A stretch of 37,103 bases of DNA from a bacterium (GCA_024275575.1 JAJRYV010000049.1:1-37103); one strand, 5' to 3'. Shown: positions 9,628-18,878, counted from the first letter of the stretch. The notes: generated by a model from the letters alone, not told the origin. Numbers and translations are program-made.

Positions 9628-10668
9628 ATGCAACAAAATGCGTTCGTCAGTATTATTATTCCCCATTTTAATGGCGAGGCGATTCTCATGCGCTGCCTGA
9701 AATCCCTCGCCCAATTTACCGAATACCCGCATGAAATTATCATCGTTAACAATGCATCCTCAGACGATAGTATCGAGCATGCTACAGCGGCATTCCCGGG
9801 GATTCGCATCATTGAATCGCCCATCAACCTTGGTTATGCCGGGGGATGCAATCTGGGGATGGAAGCTGCCAAAGGGGACTATTTTCTTCTGTTAAATAAC
9901 GATGCCGTCGTCACTGCCAACTGGCTCTCGCAACTCATGGCTTTTGCTGCCGGCCATGCGGAATATGGTGCGTTACAGCCAAAAATTCAATCGATCGATC
10001 GTGAGGGCTGGTACGATTATGCCGGCGCTGCCGGTGGAAAAATCGATATATTTGGTTTTCCTTTCAGCCGCGGTCGTATTTTTTTTACGATTGAAAAAGA
10101 TGAAAATCAGTATGACCAAACGGTCGATCTGTTTTGGGCGAGCGGAACCTGTACATTGCTGCAGCGGCGCGCTGTAGAAATCACCGGCATGCTCGATGTC
10201 GATTTCTTTGCGCACATGGAGGAAATCGATCTCGATTGGCGCATGCTGCTGGCAGGTTTTAAAATTGGCTTTGTGCCCGGCGCGATGATTAAACATAATG
10301 CCGGTTCGACCCTGGCGCAAAACTCTCCGCGCAAAATCTACCTCAATCACAGAAATAATCTGGAGATGCTGCTGAAAAATTACACTGCCGGTTCATTACT
10401 TTTGATCTTTCCGCTGCGATTGCTTTTTGAACTGGTTGCGGTTTTTTTCGCGCTTATGAAAGCTGATTTTGCACAAGCCGCCGCTATATTGAAAGCCGGG
10501 TTTGCCATCGCTTTAAAACTGCCGTCGATTGCCGGCAAAAGGAAAATGATAAAAAAAATTCGCAAGCGGACCGATGGTGAAATCATGGATTTTATGTATA
10601 AAAACAGTATCATCTGGCAATATTTTATCAAGGGCAAAAAAAACTATGCGAGCTTGAATTGTGAATAA
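9628..10668 (+). CDS. GT2 family glycosyltransferase
   Basis: The 346-residue protein has a GT-A glycosyltransferase fold of family 2. It opens with VSIIIPHFNGEAILMRCLKS, continues with IIIVNNASSDDS, and has NLGYAGGCNLGM before the nucleotide-binding LLNNDA at about residues 89-93. The acceptor-side motif DVDFFAHMEEIDLDWRML and the later HNAGST are typical of rhamnosyl-type WbbL-like enzymes. A hydrophobic segment near 250-275 (LLLIFPLRLLFELVAVFF) should anchor the C-terminus to the inner membrane. It starts 13 bases after the DUF2723 gene and overlaps the methyltransferase gene behind it by 8 bases, so the three are very likely co-transcribed. It probably adds a sugar to a surface polysaccharide or glycolipid; donor and acceptor cannot be told. 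Confidence 0.88.
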   Translation: MQQNAFVSIIIPHFNGEAILMRCLKSLAQFTEYPHEIIIVNNASSDDSIEHATAAFPGIRIIESPINLGYAGGCNLGMEAAKGDYFLLLNNDAVVTANWLSQLMAFAAGHAEYGALQPKIQSIDREGWYDYAGAAGGKIDIFGFPFSRGRIFFTIEKDENQYDQTVDLFWASGTCTLLQRRAVEITGMLDVDFFAHMEEIDLDWRMLLAGFKIGFVPGAMIKHNAGSTLAQNSPRKIYLNHRNNLEMLLKNYTAGSLLLIFPLRLLFELVAVFFALMKADFAQAAAILKAGFAIALKLPSIAGKRKMIKKIRKRTDGEIMDFMYKNSIIWQYFIKGKKNYASLNCE

Positions 10669-11620
10669 ACAACAACCAAAATTTGAATTTACAAACTGCC
10701 CGCTGTGCGCTTCTTCACACAGCGGTTTTTATCTCGCAACTCCCGACCGCTTCGATTTGCAATCTCGCCGATTGTACAATCTCGTCCGATGCAGTGACTG
10801 TGCGTTTGTTTACCTTAACCCGCGACCATTAGAAGAGCAAAGCGGTGTTTTTTACAAATATGCGGAATATTCACCCCATCTCACCGGTAACCGGCAATTG
10901 TCTCTGCAAGAAAAACTTTATGTGCGTTTGCGTGATTTTAATAATCGTAACAAGCGAAAGTTTATCGAAAAAGAAAAATCACAACGCACAAAAGTGCTCG
11001 ATATCGGCTGCGGCACCGGCGAATTTTTGCAGGAAATGCAAAATGCCGGCTGGCACGTTCACGGTGTGGAACGCGATCCCGATGCTGCCGGCGCTGCACG
11101 TGATGAAAAGAATTTAGCGGTCACAAAAGGGACTCTCGCTGATCTGCCGTTAAATACTACAACTTTTGAAGTGATTACCCTGTGGCATGTTTTTGAACAT
11201 ATCTACCAGCCGGTCACAGAAATTGAACGCATTCGCGCCCGGCTCACCGACGACGGAGTGCTGGTTATCGCCGTGCCCAATTGTGCCGGACTCGACGCTG
11301 CCTTTTACCGGCAAAACTGGATTGCCTGGGATACGCCACGGCATGTCAATCATTTTCATCTTAAAAGCTTGCAGAAATTCATGGAATTACATAAGTTTAT
11401 ACTGATAAAGAAATCCAGCCTGGCGCTGGATTCGTTTTTCAACGCTTTGATGAGTGAGCAGCTTGTCAATCAGTGTTCTCGCGCCTCTCGCGGAACGAAA
11501 ACATTGCGTTTGTTACGGGCAGGATTGATCGGCGGTTGTTCATTTTTTGCGGGCTGGTTTTCACCTTTTCTGGAACAGAGTCGCGGTGCATCACTGCTAA
11601 CCATGTGGCAAAAATATTAA
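10661..11620 (+). CDS. class I SAM-dependent methyltransferase with N-terminal zinc-binding-like motif
   Basis: The 319-residue protein starts at GTG 10661, inside the end of the preceding glycosyltransferase gene. Residues 8-60 contain CPLCASSHSGF and later VRCSDCAFVYLNPRP, a paired-cysteine unit often found at the front of methyltransferases in polysaccharide clusters. The Rossmann methyltransferase core follows, with motif I VLDIGCGTGEFLQEM, an acidic post-I residue in HGVERDP, and WHVFEHIYQP as motif IV. A C-terminal hydrophobic patch (LLRAGLIGGCSFFAGWF) may touch the membrane. Its place between a glycosyltransferase and a second methyltransferase suggests that it modifies a sugar or lipid-linked glycan, but the substrate is unknown. 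Confidence 0.85.
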   Translation: MNKQQPKFEFTNCPLCASSHSGFYLATPDRFDLQSRRLYNLVRCSDCAFVYLNPRPLEEQSGVFYKYAEYSPHLTGNRQLSLQEKLYVRLRDFNNRNKRKFIEKEKSQRTKVLDIGCGTGEFLQEMQNAGWHVHGVERDPDAAGAARDEKNLAVTKGTLADLPLNTTTFEVITLWHVFEHIYQPVTEIERIRARLTDDGVLVIAVPNCAGLDAAFYRQNWIAWDTPRHVNHFHLKSLQKFMELHKFILIKKSSLALDSFFNALMSEQLVNQCSRASRGTKTLRLLRAGLIGGCSFFAGWFSPFLEQSRGASLLTMWQKY

Positions 11621-11636
11621 AAAGAGACAATATCAT

Positions 11637-12377
11637 ATGAAAGCCGATCTGCCCAGACCCCAAACATTCCAACCTGATATCTACGATAAAGTGCTCAAAC
11701 AGATATCCAGGGAACAACCGTCTCACATACTCGATGTTGGAGCTGGACAAGGATATTTCTCTCTCCGTCTCAAGCAAAAGGGGTATCAGATTGAAGCCTG
11801 TGATTACGATGCGGAGAATTTCAAATGCCCGGATATTCCGTTTAAGACGGCGGATTTAAATACATGTCTTCCATTTAGTGACAACCTGTTTGACTGCACC
11901 GTCAGCATTGAGGTTGTCGAACATATTGAGAATCACTTCAGATTTATTAGCGAAATGATTCGGGTTACAAAACCTGACGGACTTATTATTGTCACAACTC
12001 CGAATATTCTTAGCTTGCCGTCTCGCTGGCATTTCTTCTTATATGGTTATACCGATTGTGCACCGATTCCTTTGAACCCTGACCGGAAGGACTACTTTAT
12101 GCAACATATCAACCCTGTCAGTTTGCCTGAGCTGCTCTTTCATTTCGAACGTTTTGGAGCCGATCTTGTCACGCTGACAACCAACCGGTTACGACGCAGC
12201 GCCTTTATCCCGATGTTGCTGTATCCATTTTTAAACATAGCCATACGCCGCAAGTTGTTGCGTTCAAAGTACACTGAAGTATTTGATCTTCATCGTCGAC
12301 ACATACGTTGGCTTACAACCCTGGCAAACATGATGGGACGAATCACGATTGCTGTGGCCCGCAAACGAAGGGTATGA
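11637..12377 (+). CDS. class I SAM-dependent methyltransferase
   Basis: This 246-residue protein has a compact methyltransferase core. Motif I is ILDVGAGQGYFSLRL, the acidic ribose-binding residue is in EACDYDAENF, and the motif IV region reads FDCTVSIEVVEHIENHFRF. The following strand, GLIIVTTPNILSLPSRWHFF, is typical of the Methyltransf_11/23 group. It starts 16 bases after the previous methyltransferase gene but is not a close duplicate: it lacks the N-terminal cysteine unit and its motifs differ. A probable substrate is a glycan or polyprenyl-linked sugar because of the neighbours. There is no signal peptide, so it should act in the cytoplasm. Confidence 0.85.
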   Translation: MKADLPRPQTFQPDIYDKVLKQISREQPSHILDVGAGQGYFSLRLKQKGYQIEACDYDAENFKCPDIPFKTADLNTCLPFSDNLFDCTVSIEVVEHIENHFRFISEMIRVTKPDGLIIVTTPNILSLPSRWHFFLYGYTDCAPIPLNPDRKDYFMQHINPVSLPELLFHFERFGADLVTLTTNRLRRSAFIPMLLYPFLNIAIRRKLLRSKYTEVFDLHRRHIRWLTTLANMMGRITIAVARKRRV

Positions 12378-12483
12378 GAATGAATGGCAATCATTCCAAT
12401 AAAAAATAAACTTGAAACCTTGCCGGATGAGCAGTATTATAGCACAAAATGTTATTTTGAACCCGCAGGGAAAGGTTAAATTA

Positions 12484-13518
12484 ATGAAAAAAAATATTCT
12501 TTTTCTTTTGTTCTTCATATTCGCTTTAAATATGGGTTGCAGCACTAAAAGAGCGGCAAAAGGCAAAGAAAACCGCATCATTGTCGTCGCCGACAGCTTG
12601 CTTTATATAGAACTAAAACCACAACTCACCAGTATTTTCGAACGCGAAGTACGCACACCCTGGGCAGAAAAATCTTTTGAGCTTGAATTTATCCCTGGCC
12701 GCAAGCTGTCGCACGCCAGCATTCAGCATAACGTCATCATGATTGGATTGCTGGATAAACCGGACGTTACCTCAAAACAAATCGCTCAGATGCTTAACCC
12801 TGAGCTGGTGGAAAAAGTTCGGCGCAACGAAACGTATGTTTTTCGCAAAGAAAATCCCTGGGCAAAGGGGCAGCTCTTGCTCGTTCTTGCAGGAGAGTCG
12901 GCAGAACAACTGCAGGGGAACCTGAAAAAGAATGCTGATTATTTGTTTTCTATCATGCATGATAAAATTATCGAAAAAACGTCGAAAACGATTTACTCCC
13001 GTTACGAACAGACTGAATTGGCGGATTCGCTGATGCAGAAATACGGCTTTCGTCTTCGCATCCCGCATGATTATCATTTTTTCCAGGATATCCCGCAAAA
13101 CAATTTTGTTCATTTCCGGCGGATTAATCCCGAACGCTGGATTTATGTGCACTGGGTGGAAACCGACGACCCCACCGTGGTTCTCGATAAAGCGTGGTTT
13201 TTTAAAAAACGAGCGGAAATCGGTCGCCTGCATTATGAGAATGATGTTATAGTCGATACCCTTTATCAATTCAGCGAAACCGAGATCGCTGGCCGATGGG
13301 CGTTGCAATTCCAGGGCTTGTGGGAAAATACGAAAAAGGTAGCCGGCGGGGCGATGAAGGCATTTATATTTTATGACGAGAATACACACCGCGCTTACAT
13401 CATCGACATCGCCATTTACGCGCCTTCACGCAAAAACAAACTCGTCTACCTCAACCAACTTGAAGCCATTGCACGCACTTTCCGCACCCGTGAAGATTTG
13501 CTGGCTGAACAAAAATAA
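12484..13518 (+). CDS. DUF4837 family lipoprotein
   Basis: The preferred start is ATG 12484, which has an AGGGAAAGG-like ribosome site and begins a good lipoprotein signal (MKKNILFLLFFIFALNMGCS). An ATG at 12412 would add 24 residues that hide the signal. The cleavage site LNMGC is a relaxed lipobox of the kind common in the FCB group. The 344-residue protein matches DUF4837 through its length and its regular alternation of ADSLLYIELKPQL, TPWAEKSFELEFIPG and RFRIP-like segments, ending with WALQFQGLWENTKKVAGGAM. DUF4837 proteins are envelope lipoproteins without a known role. The neighbouring genes are glycan enzymes upstream and purE downstream, which does not fix a function. Confidence 0.8.
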   Translation: MKKNILFLLFFIFALNMGCSTKRAAKGKENRIIVVADSLLYIELKPQLTSIFEREVRTPWAEKSFELEFIPGRKLSHASIQHNVIMIGLLDKPDVTSKQIAQMLNPELVEKVRRNETYVFRKENPWAKGQLLLVLAGESAEQLQGNLKKNADYLFSIMHDKIIEKTSKTIYSRYEQTELADSLMQKYGFRLRIPHDYHFFQDIPQNNFVHFRRINPERWIYVHWVETDDPTVVLDKAWFFKKRAEIGRLHYENDVIVDTLYQFSETEIAGRWALQFQGLWENTKKVAGGAMKAFIFYDENTHRAYIIDIAIYAPSRKNKLVYLNQLEAIARTFRTREDLLAEQK

Positions 13519-13572
13519 CCTGATTTAAATGAGTGTTTTAGTCAATATAGATTTAAAACAAGGGACAGAAAA

Positions 13573-14031
13573 ATGCCAAAAGTGGCCATCCTGATCGGTA
13601 GTAAAAGCGATGTCGATAGTATTGACAATTGCCGCAGATATCTGACTTATTTCGAGATAGACAATGAATTGCATATCCTTTCCGCCCACAGAAACCCTGC
13701 TGAGGTCGCCGCGTTTGCTACGGACGCCCGGCGCCGGGGGTTTTGCGCCCTCGTTGCCGCGGCCGGCATGGCGGCGCATCTTGCCGGGGTTGTCGCTGCC
13801 CATACGACCCTACCGGTAATCGGTATTCCCATGCCCGGTTCGGCATTGCAGGGTGTTGACGCTCTCTATTCGACGGTACAAATGCCGACAGGCATTCCCG
13901 TTGCGACGATGGCAATCGGTTCAGCCGGTGCTGCAAATGCGGCTATTTTTATTGCTGAAATGCTTTCATTTCAATCCCCGGAAATGGCTGCAAAACTCGA
14001 TGAGTTTAGAAAAAACGGCGCCCGATTATAA
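13573..14031 (+). CDS. purE: 5-(carboxyamino)imidazole ribonucleotide mutase, class I PurE
   Basis: PurE moves the carboxyl group of N5-CAIR to make CAIR in de novo purine synthesis. The 152-residue length is typical of class I. The signatures are GSKSDVDS near the start, ILSAHRNPAEV with the active-site histidine, AGMAAHLAGVVAAHT, and GVDALYSTVQMPTGIPVATM. The usual AHLPG reads AHLAG here, a mild change. An AAGGGA site precedes ATG 13573. The partner purK is not in the window. Its location among glycan genes looks incidental. Confidence 0.95.
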   Translation: MPKVAILIGSKSDVDSIDNCRRYLTYFEIDNELHILSAHRNPAEVAAFATDARRRGFCALVAAAGMAAHLAGVVAAHTTLPVIGIPMPGSALQGVDALYSTVQMPTGIPVATMAIGSAGAANAAIFIAEMLSFQSPEMAAKLDEFRKNGARL

Positions 14032-14106
14032 TTTACACAAATGAGAAAGCCGCAGATTAGCCCGGCCTGAATAAATGTTTTCGCATTCAGATTCATCATC
14101 AATTTT

Positions 14107-15045
14107 ATGAAAAAAATCGCATTCATCGGCACTTTTATTCGAGATAAAATCATTCCTCTGCAGGGGGAAATCACGCAAAGCATCGGCGGATTATATCACG
14201 GCTTGGCGGCTGCAGCTTTCTCGGCAAAAGATGACTTCCTCATTTATCCGGTCGCCAATATCGGTAAAGATTTTGCATCTGTTTTATTACCGGTTTTGCA
14301 AAAACTGCCCCGGCTCGATCTGCAATATGTCGAAATGGTCGAGCAGTGCAATACCGCCGTGACCTTAAAATATATCAGTGAATCCGAAAGACAGGAAACA
14401 TCGACGCGATTTATGCCTGCCATCAGTATCGAAAAACTGGCCGGCATCATCGGTTTTTCCGCAGTTCATATCAATATGATCTCCGGCGCCGATATTGAGC
14501 TTGAGGCCCTCGCCGATTTTCGCAAGCAATTTAAAAACATCATCTGCCTTGATTTTCACACATTAGCCCAGGGAATCGATGCTTGCGGAAAAAGATTTCC
14601 GCAGCGCCCGGAAAAGTGGCAAAACTGGATACGCTGTGCTGATATCGTGCAAATGAACGAAAACGAAGCAGCGATACTTTCAAGCTCGCCAATAGAAAAA
14701 GAGCCGCAAAAACTCAGTGAGTTTTTGGAGACTATCTTACAACTGGGACCACAGGCTGCGGTGATAACGCTCGGCGCCAAAGGTGCAATCGTCGGTAAGA
14801 GAATGAGATTTGATCAAATGGAAATCAGACATATTCAACCGCCCATGACCGAGCACAGCATTGTTGACATCATCGGCTGCGGCGATACATTTGGCGCTGT
14901 TTTTCTGTTAAACTATTTGCGAATAAACGACCTGTGGGCTGCGGTACGGAAAGCGCTGCAAATTGCTTCATTAAACGCGACATTTATGGGATCGATAACA
15001 AAATCAATATTTGAGGAAAGAATTCTACCTTATGCAGAAAGTTAA
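14107..15045 (+). CDS. PfkB (ribokinase) family kinase
   Basis: The 312-residue protein has the ribokinase-like fold. A glycine-rich sugar-binding opening (SIGGLYHGLAAAAF) sits near residue 28. The C-terminal PfkB signature reads DIIGCGDTFGAVF, with the catalytic base expected at Asp260 in the GCGD anion-hole motif (usually GAGD). The NENEAAIL segment and VITLGAKGAIV are also typical. It should transfer phosphate from ATP to a sugar or nucleoside; the substrate is not readable from the sequence. There is no clear ribosome site before ATG 14107. The next gene, an RmlD-like reductase, overlaps its end by 14 bases, so the two are coupled and may act on related sugars. Confidence 0.85.
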   Translation: MKKIAFIGTFIRDKIIPLQGEITQSIGGLYHGLAAAAFSAKDDFLIYPVANIGKDFASVLLPVLQKLPRLDLQYVEMVEQCNTAVTLKYISESERQETSTRFMPAISIEKLAGIIGFSAVHINMISGADIELEALADFRKQFKNIICLDFHTLAQGIDACGKRFPQRPEKWQNWIRCADIVQMNENEAAILSSSPIEKEPQKLSEFLETILQLGPQAAVITLGAKGAIVGKRMRFDQMEIRHIQPPMTEHSIVDIIGCGDTFGAVFLLNYLRINDLWAAVRKALQIASLNATFMGSITKSIFEERILPYAES

Positions 15046-15946
15046 AGGCAATGTTTTCGTCACCGGAGCGCACGGGCTGCTCGGTTATAATCTCGTCAGA
15101 TTGCTAAAAGACAAATTCGACGTCATCGCTCTCGACGTAACGACCCAAAAGGAAATTTGTCTTGATGGTGTCCAGTATTTTCAGGCTGATATCACCAGCC
15201 GGAAAACTATGCTCGATCTGGTTAAAAATCATCATCCCCGATATATTTTTAACGCGGCGGCCTACACCAATGTCGATGGTGCGGAAACCGAACGCGAGCT
15301 TTGCTGGAAAATCAACGTCGACGGTGTAGCACGGCTGGCACATGCCTCACGTGTTTATGGCAGCCGTCTGATTCACGTATCGACTGATTATATATTCAAC
15401 GGCAACACCGGTCCCTATCGCGAGAGCGACAGGCCGGAACCGTTGGGATATTACGGTAAATCAAAACTTGCCGGCGAAAACGAGCTAATTTGCTCCGGGG
15501 CCAATTATGCCATCGGCCGCACGATGGTATTATATGGCGCAGCTCCCGGCGTTCGTTTGAATTTTGTCACCTGGATTGTTACACAATTGCGGGCGAACAA
15601 GAATATCCGCATCGTCGATGACCAGATCGGCAATCCGACGCTGGCGAGCGATCTCGCTGCTGCGCTCATTAAATTAGCTGTGTCAAGCAAGCAAGACATC
15701 TACCACCTTGCAGGTAGTGAAATTATCGACCGTTATCATTTTGCTCTGCTCGTCGCTGATGTTTTTGAGCTCGATGCCGGATTGATCGAACGTATCAAAA
15801 CCGCCGACCTCGATCAGGCGGCCAACCGGCCGCTAAACTCCGGCTTTTTCACCGATAAAGCTGAAAAAGAGCTGGGATTTAAAATGGCGACTGCACGCGG
15901 CGGTATTGAACGACTGAAAGCTGAAATGGCGAACGCACAATATTGA
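15032..15946 (+). CDS. RmlD-like NAD(P)-dependent sugar reductase/epimerase (extended SDR)
   Basis: The preferred start is ATG 15032, with GAGGAAAG upstream; a TTG at 15011 is in frame but gives a poorer N-terminus. The 304-residue protein shows the NAD(P)-binding motif TGAHGLLG at residues 11-18. STDYIFNG with the active-site threonine comes next, followed by the catalytic YxxxK pair at Tyr141 and Lys145. NPTLASDLA and the later IYHLAG are characteristic of dTDP-4-dehydrorhamnose reductases. It probably reduces a nucleotide-linked keto sugar for the surface glycan. The other rhamnose genes rmlA, rmlB and rmlC are not in the window, so I do not assign rmlD outright. It overlaps the kinase gene and precedes the Dpm1-like gene by 25 bases. 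Confidence 0.82.
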   Translation: MQKVKGNVFVTGAHGLLGYNLVRLLKDKFDVIALDVTTQKEICLDGVQYFQADITSRKTMLDLVKNHHPRYIFNAAAYTNVDGAETERELCWKINVDGVARLAHASRVYGSRLIHVSTDYIFNGNTGPYRESDRPEPLGYYGKSKLAGENELICSGANYAIGRTMVLYGAAPGVRLNFVTWIVTQLRANKNIRIVDDQIGNPTLASDLAAALIKLAVSSKQDIYHLAGSEIIDRYHFALLVADVFELDAGLIERIKTADLDQAANRPLNSGFFTDKAEKELGFKMATARGGIERLKAEMANAQY

Positions 15947-15971
15947 ACACTTCGATCTTGAAAGGTTACGC

Positions 15972-16721
15972 ATGAAGACGGTGATCGTTATTCCAACTTA
16001 TAATGAAGCAACCAATATTCAAAATCTGGTCAATAGCATTTTTCAAGCGACGAAAAATCAGGTCGATTTATTGTTTGTCGATGATAATTCTCCCGACGGC
16101 ACCGCGGAAATTATCAAAAAAATGATGGCTGAAAACGAACATATTCATCTGCTCGAACGACCGATGAAAATGGGTTTGGGCACGGCCTATGTCGCAGGAT
16201 TCAAATATGCTATTCGAAAAAAATACGAATTCATTTTTGAAATGGACGCCGACTTATCACATAATCCGGCTGATGTGCCCCGTATAATGAAAGCGATGGA
16301 TAACTTTGATTTAGTGATCGGATCTCGCTATCTGACCGGTGTAAATGTGATCAACTGGCCACTTTCACGGCTTGTTCTCAGTTTGTGGGCCAACTGGTAC
16401 ACGCGCACGATTACCGGTTTACCGTTGCAAGATTGCACTGCCGGCTTCAAGTGTTTCCGCCGACAGGTTCTTGAAGCGATTGATCTTGACAATATCCGCA
16501 GCGATGGCTATTCATTTCAGATCGAGCTGCATTATATTACCTGGAAAAACAAATATAGAATTAAAGAACTACCGATTATTTTTACCGATCGGGAGAGCGG
16601 CAGCAGCAAAATGTCGCGTAAAGTGATGATTGAGGCGGCATTTATGGTCTGGCGGTTAAAATTTAATGAATGGTTCGGAAAGAAGGAAAACTCAGAAGCA
16701 AAGCAAAAGGTTACGCATTGA
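15972..16721 (+). CDS. polyprenol monophosphomannose synthase (Dpm1-like GT2)
   Basis: The 249-residue soluble protein has the compact architecture of bacterial and eukaryotic Dpm1. VIVIPTYNEATNIQNL opens it, followed by LLFVDDNSPDGTAEII and then GLGTAYVAGFKYA. The metal-binding DAD is at residues 92-94 within EMDADLSHNP. GSRYLTGV, TAGFKCFRR, DGYSFQIEL and FTDRESGSSKMS complete the signature. In the family it moves mannose (or sometimes glucose) from GDP to a polyprenyl phosphate on the inner face of the membrane, supplying GT-C enzymes. A DUF2723 candidate acceptor enzyme lies upstream at 6888. There is no C-terminal transmembrane pair, unlike GtrB-type enzymes, which favours the Dpm1 assignment. 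Confidence 0.87.
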   Translation: MKTVIVIPTYNEATNIQNLVNSIFQATKNQVDLLFVDDNSPDGTAEIIKKMMAENEHIHLLERPMKMGLGTAYVAGFKYAIRKKYEFIFEMDADLSHNPADVPRIMKAMDNFDLVIGSRYLTGVNVINWPLSRLVLSLWANWYTRTITGLPLQDCTAGFKCFRRQVLEAIDLDNIRSDGYSFQIELHYITWKNKYRIKELPIIFTDRESGSSKMSRKVMIEAAFMVWRLKFNEWFGKKENSEAKQKVTH

Positions 16722-18859
16722 CCTCTTCAAGAGCAGGAAATGCTTGCAGCGATAGCGAATCAGGCAATACAGCGGTAAAAACCGGCATTACTCTTTCCGT
16801 CATCATCGTCAATTATAATGTCAAAGAATTTGTTCAACAACTGCTGAATTCACTGGAAAACTCTCTCAGACATATCTCATCCGAGGTGTTTGTTGTCGAT
16901 AATGCTTCTGATGATGGCAGCCAAAAAATGCTTGCCGAGCAATTCCCCTTTGTTAAATTGATCGCCAACACCCACAACGTTGGCTTTGCACGCGCCAATA
17001 ATCAGGCTCTTGCACGAGCTGTCGGGAAATACCTTGTTCTGCTAAATCCTGATACCATCACCCAGGCTGATACTTTTCAAAAGCTGCTTGATTTCATGGA
17101 GTCACAGGCAGGTGCCGGTATGGCAACCTGCAAAGTTTTAAACCCTGACGGCAGTTTGCAATTGGCTTGCCGGCGGAGTTATCCCACACCATGGGTGGCG
17201 TTTACTCGGCTGACCGGATTGAGCTATTTTTTCCCAAAATCAAAAACATTCGGTCGCTACAACCTGACCTATCTCGCCGAAAATGAAATTGCTGAAGTGG
17301 AGGCCATATCGGGTTCTTTCATGATGGTCCGGCGCAGTGTCATCGATGAAATCGGTATGCTCGATGAAGCATTCTTCCTCTACGGCGAAGACCTCGACTG
17401 GTGCTACCGCATCATCGAAGCGGGCTGGAAGATTTATTATGTTCCGACCACGCAAATCATCCATTTTAAAGGAGAAAGCAGCAAGCAAAGTCATCTCGAC
17501 GGCCTGCTCATTTTTTACCGGGCGATGGCACTTTTTGTAAAAAAGCACTTTCGCAAAAGGTACTTTTTCGTAACTTATCAGATTTTATTGCTGGCCATCT
17601 GGCTGCGTGCCGCTTTCAGTTTCTTGCAAAACAGCCTGTTGGTGATGGCGGTCCCTCTTTTCGATTTTTTATTATTGCAATTTTCACTGATCTGCGCTCT
17701 TTATTTCAAATTCGGCCACCTGCAATACTGGAATGATTATTTATTGGTCAATGCCGTTTATTCTTCCGTGTGGATATTTAGCCTGTTGCTTGCCGGGTCC
17801 TACGGCAAATGGCGTTTTTCTTCATCAAAAGCTGGTTTTGCTGTGTTTAGCGGTTTTTTGGCAAACAGTGCATTGACCTATTTTTTTAAAGATTATGCCT
17901 TTTCACGGGCTGTATTGCTCTTTGCCGGTGGTTTGAGTTTTATTATCATCGTCGGCTGGCGATTTTTTATCAAATTCATGCACCGCTTCGATCTGGCCTC
18001 TTTTTATGGCACACTGGGACATACTTTGCTCGCTCGCCCCACATTGCTTGTCGGGGATTTCTCCCGCGGGGAAAGCGTGTTGGAAAAATTGCGCACACGT
18101 ATCGGTGCAGGGTACGATATCATTGGCCTGGTCAGTGTTAACGTAGAAGACATCGGTAAAGAATATAACGGTGTTTCCGTGCTCACGACAATAGAAAGCC
18201 TCGATGAAATCGTCAATCGCCGCAATGTTAAAGAAGTGATTTTCAGCACTCAGCAAATATCATATGACGTCATTTTATCGGCGATAACGAATTCGCGCAC
18301 TCATGCAGCGCATTTTAAAATCATTCCCAGTAATCTCGACGTCATCATCGGCAAAGCCAGTATCGATCAGCTCAGCGATGCACCACTGCTCGATATCGAT
18401 TATAAATTGGCGACAAAAGGCAATCGCCTTAAAAAACGGGCTTTTGATTTAATTATAGCATTATTATGTTTAGTTTTGGGTTTACCTGTTTTTTTTGTAT
18501 ATTTAAAGTTTAAAAAACTTGACCGGCATCGCGTATTGTTACCGGTCGATTTCGGCAAAACTAAAAAAACGATTCATCTTTGGTGTTTAAGAAATAATCG
18601 TTTTTTGTCAAATTTGCCGCTTATGTGGTATGTCTTGAGAGGTGATTTAACGATCGTCGGCCGTGAATTAACCGCCTCTGCCGAGAGTGAAAAACCTTCA
18701 TCTGAAATAATGAAACCCGGGCTCACCGGTTTGATTCAACTCAGACGACATAAAAAAATGAGTGAGGAAGAAAAAGAAAAATATCGCTTGTTTTATGCGA
18801 TGAACTATTCTGTCCTGCTCGATATTGAAATTATATTTAAAACGATTTTCAGACTTTAA
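16718..18859 (+). CDS. fusion of GT2 glycosyltransferase with a degenerate polyprenyl-phosphate sugar-transferase domain
   Basis: The likely start is TTG 16718, which overlaps the previous stop and has AAAAGG seven bases upstream; ATG 16670 is possible. The 713-residue protein has three parts. Residues about 25-270 form a GT2 domain ([42 protein letters not shown]). Hydrophobic segments follow, then a CoA-binding-like Rossmann unit around 440-560 ([18 protein letters not shown]). From about 571 comes a sugar-transferase domain ([12 protein letters not shown]..., [23 protein letters not shown]). Families WcaJ/PglC use an Asp-Glu pair in LDELPQLWNVL; here the aligned residues are Ser631-Asn632 ([11 protein letters not shown]), and GPRP reads GREL. 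The second domain is therefore probably inactive as a phosphoglycosyltransferase, while the GT2 half looks intact. The region 18430-18660 is also unusually AT-rich. Confidence 0.82.
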   Translation: MTSSRAGNACSDSESGNTAVKTGITLSVIIVNYNVKEFVQQLLNSLENSLRHISSEVFVVDNASDDGSQKMLAEQFPFVKLIANTHNVGFARANNQALARAVGKYLVLLNPDTITQADTFQKLLDFMESQAGAGMATCKVLNPDGSLQLACRRSYPTPWVAFTRLTGLSYFFPKSKTFGRYNLTYLAENEIAEVEAISGSFMMVRRSVIDEIGMLDEAFFLYGEDLDWCYRIIEAGWKIYYVPTTQIIHFKGESSKQSHLDGLLIFYRAMALFVKKHFRKRYFFVTYQILLLAIWLRAAFSFLQNSLLVMAVPLFDFLLLQFSLICALYFKFGHLQYWNDYLLVNAVYSSVWIFSLLLAGSYGKWRFSSSKAGFAVFSGFLANSALTYFFKDYAFSRAVLLFAGGLSFIIIVGWRFFIKFMHRFDLASFYGTLGHTLLARPTLLVGDFSRGESVLEKLRTRIGAGYDIIGLVSVNVEDIGKEYNGVSVLTTIESLDEIVNRRNVKEVIFSTQQISYDVILSAITNSRTHAAHFKIIPSNLDVIIGKASIDQLSDAPLLDIDYKLATKGNRLKKRAFDLIIALLCLVLGLPVFFVYLKFKKLDRHRVLLPVDFGKTKKTIHLWCLRNNRFLSNLPLMWYVLRGDLTIVGRELTASAESEKPSSEIMKPGLTGLIQLRRHKKMSEEEKEKYRLFYAMNYSVLLDIEIIFKTIFRL

Positions 18860-18878
18860 CCGGGAGAAATGCAGCACG

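Noticed and set aside
14070-14106. CTGAAT/ATTCAG inverted repeat before the PfkB-type kinase
   Set aside because: Only six base pairs with a 12-base loop and no T run; likely chance.
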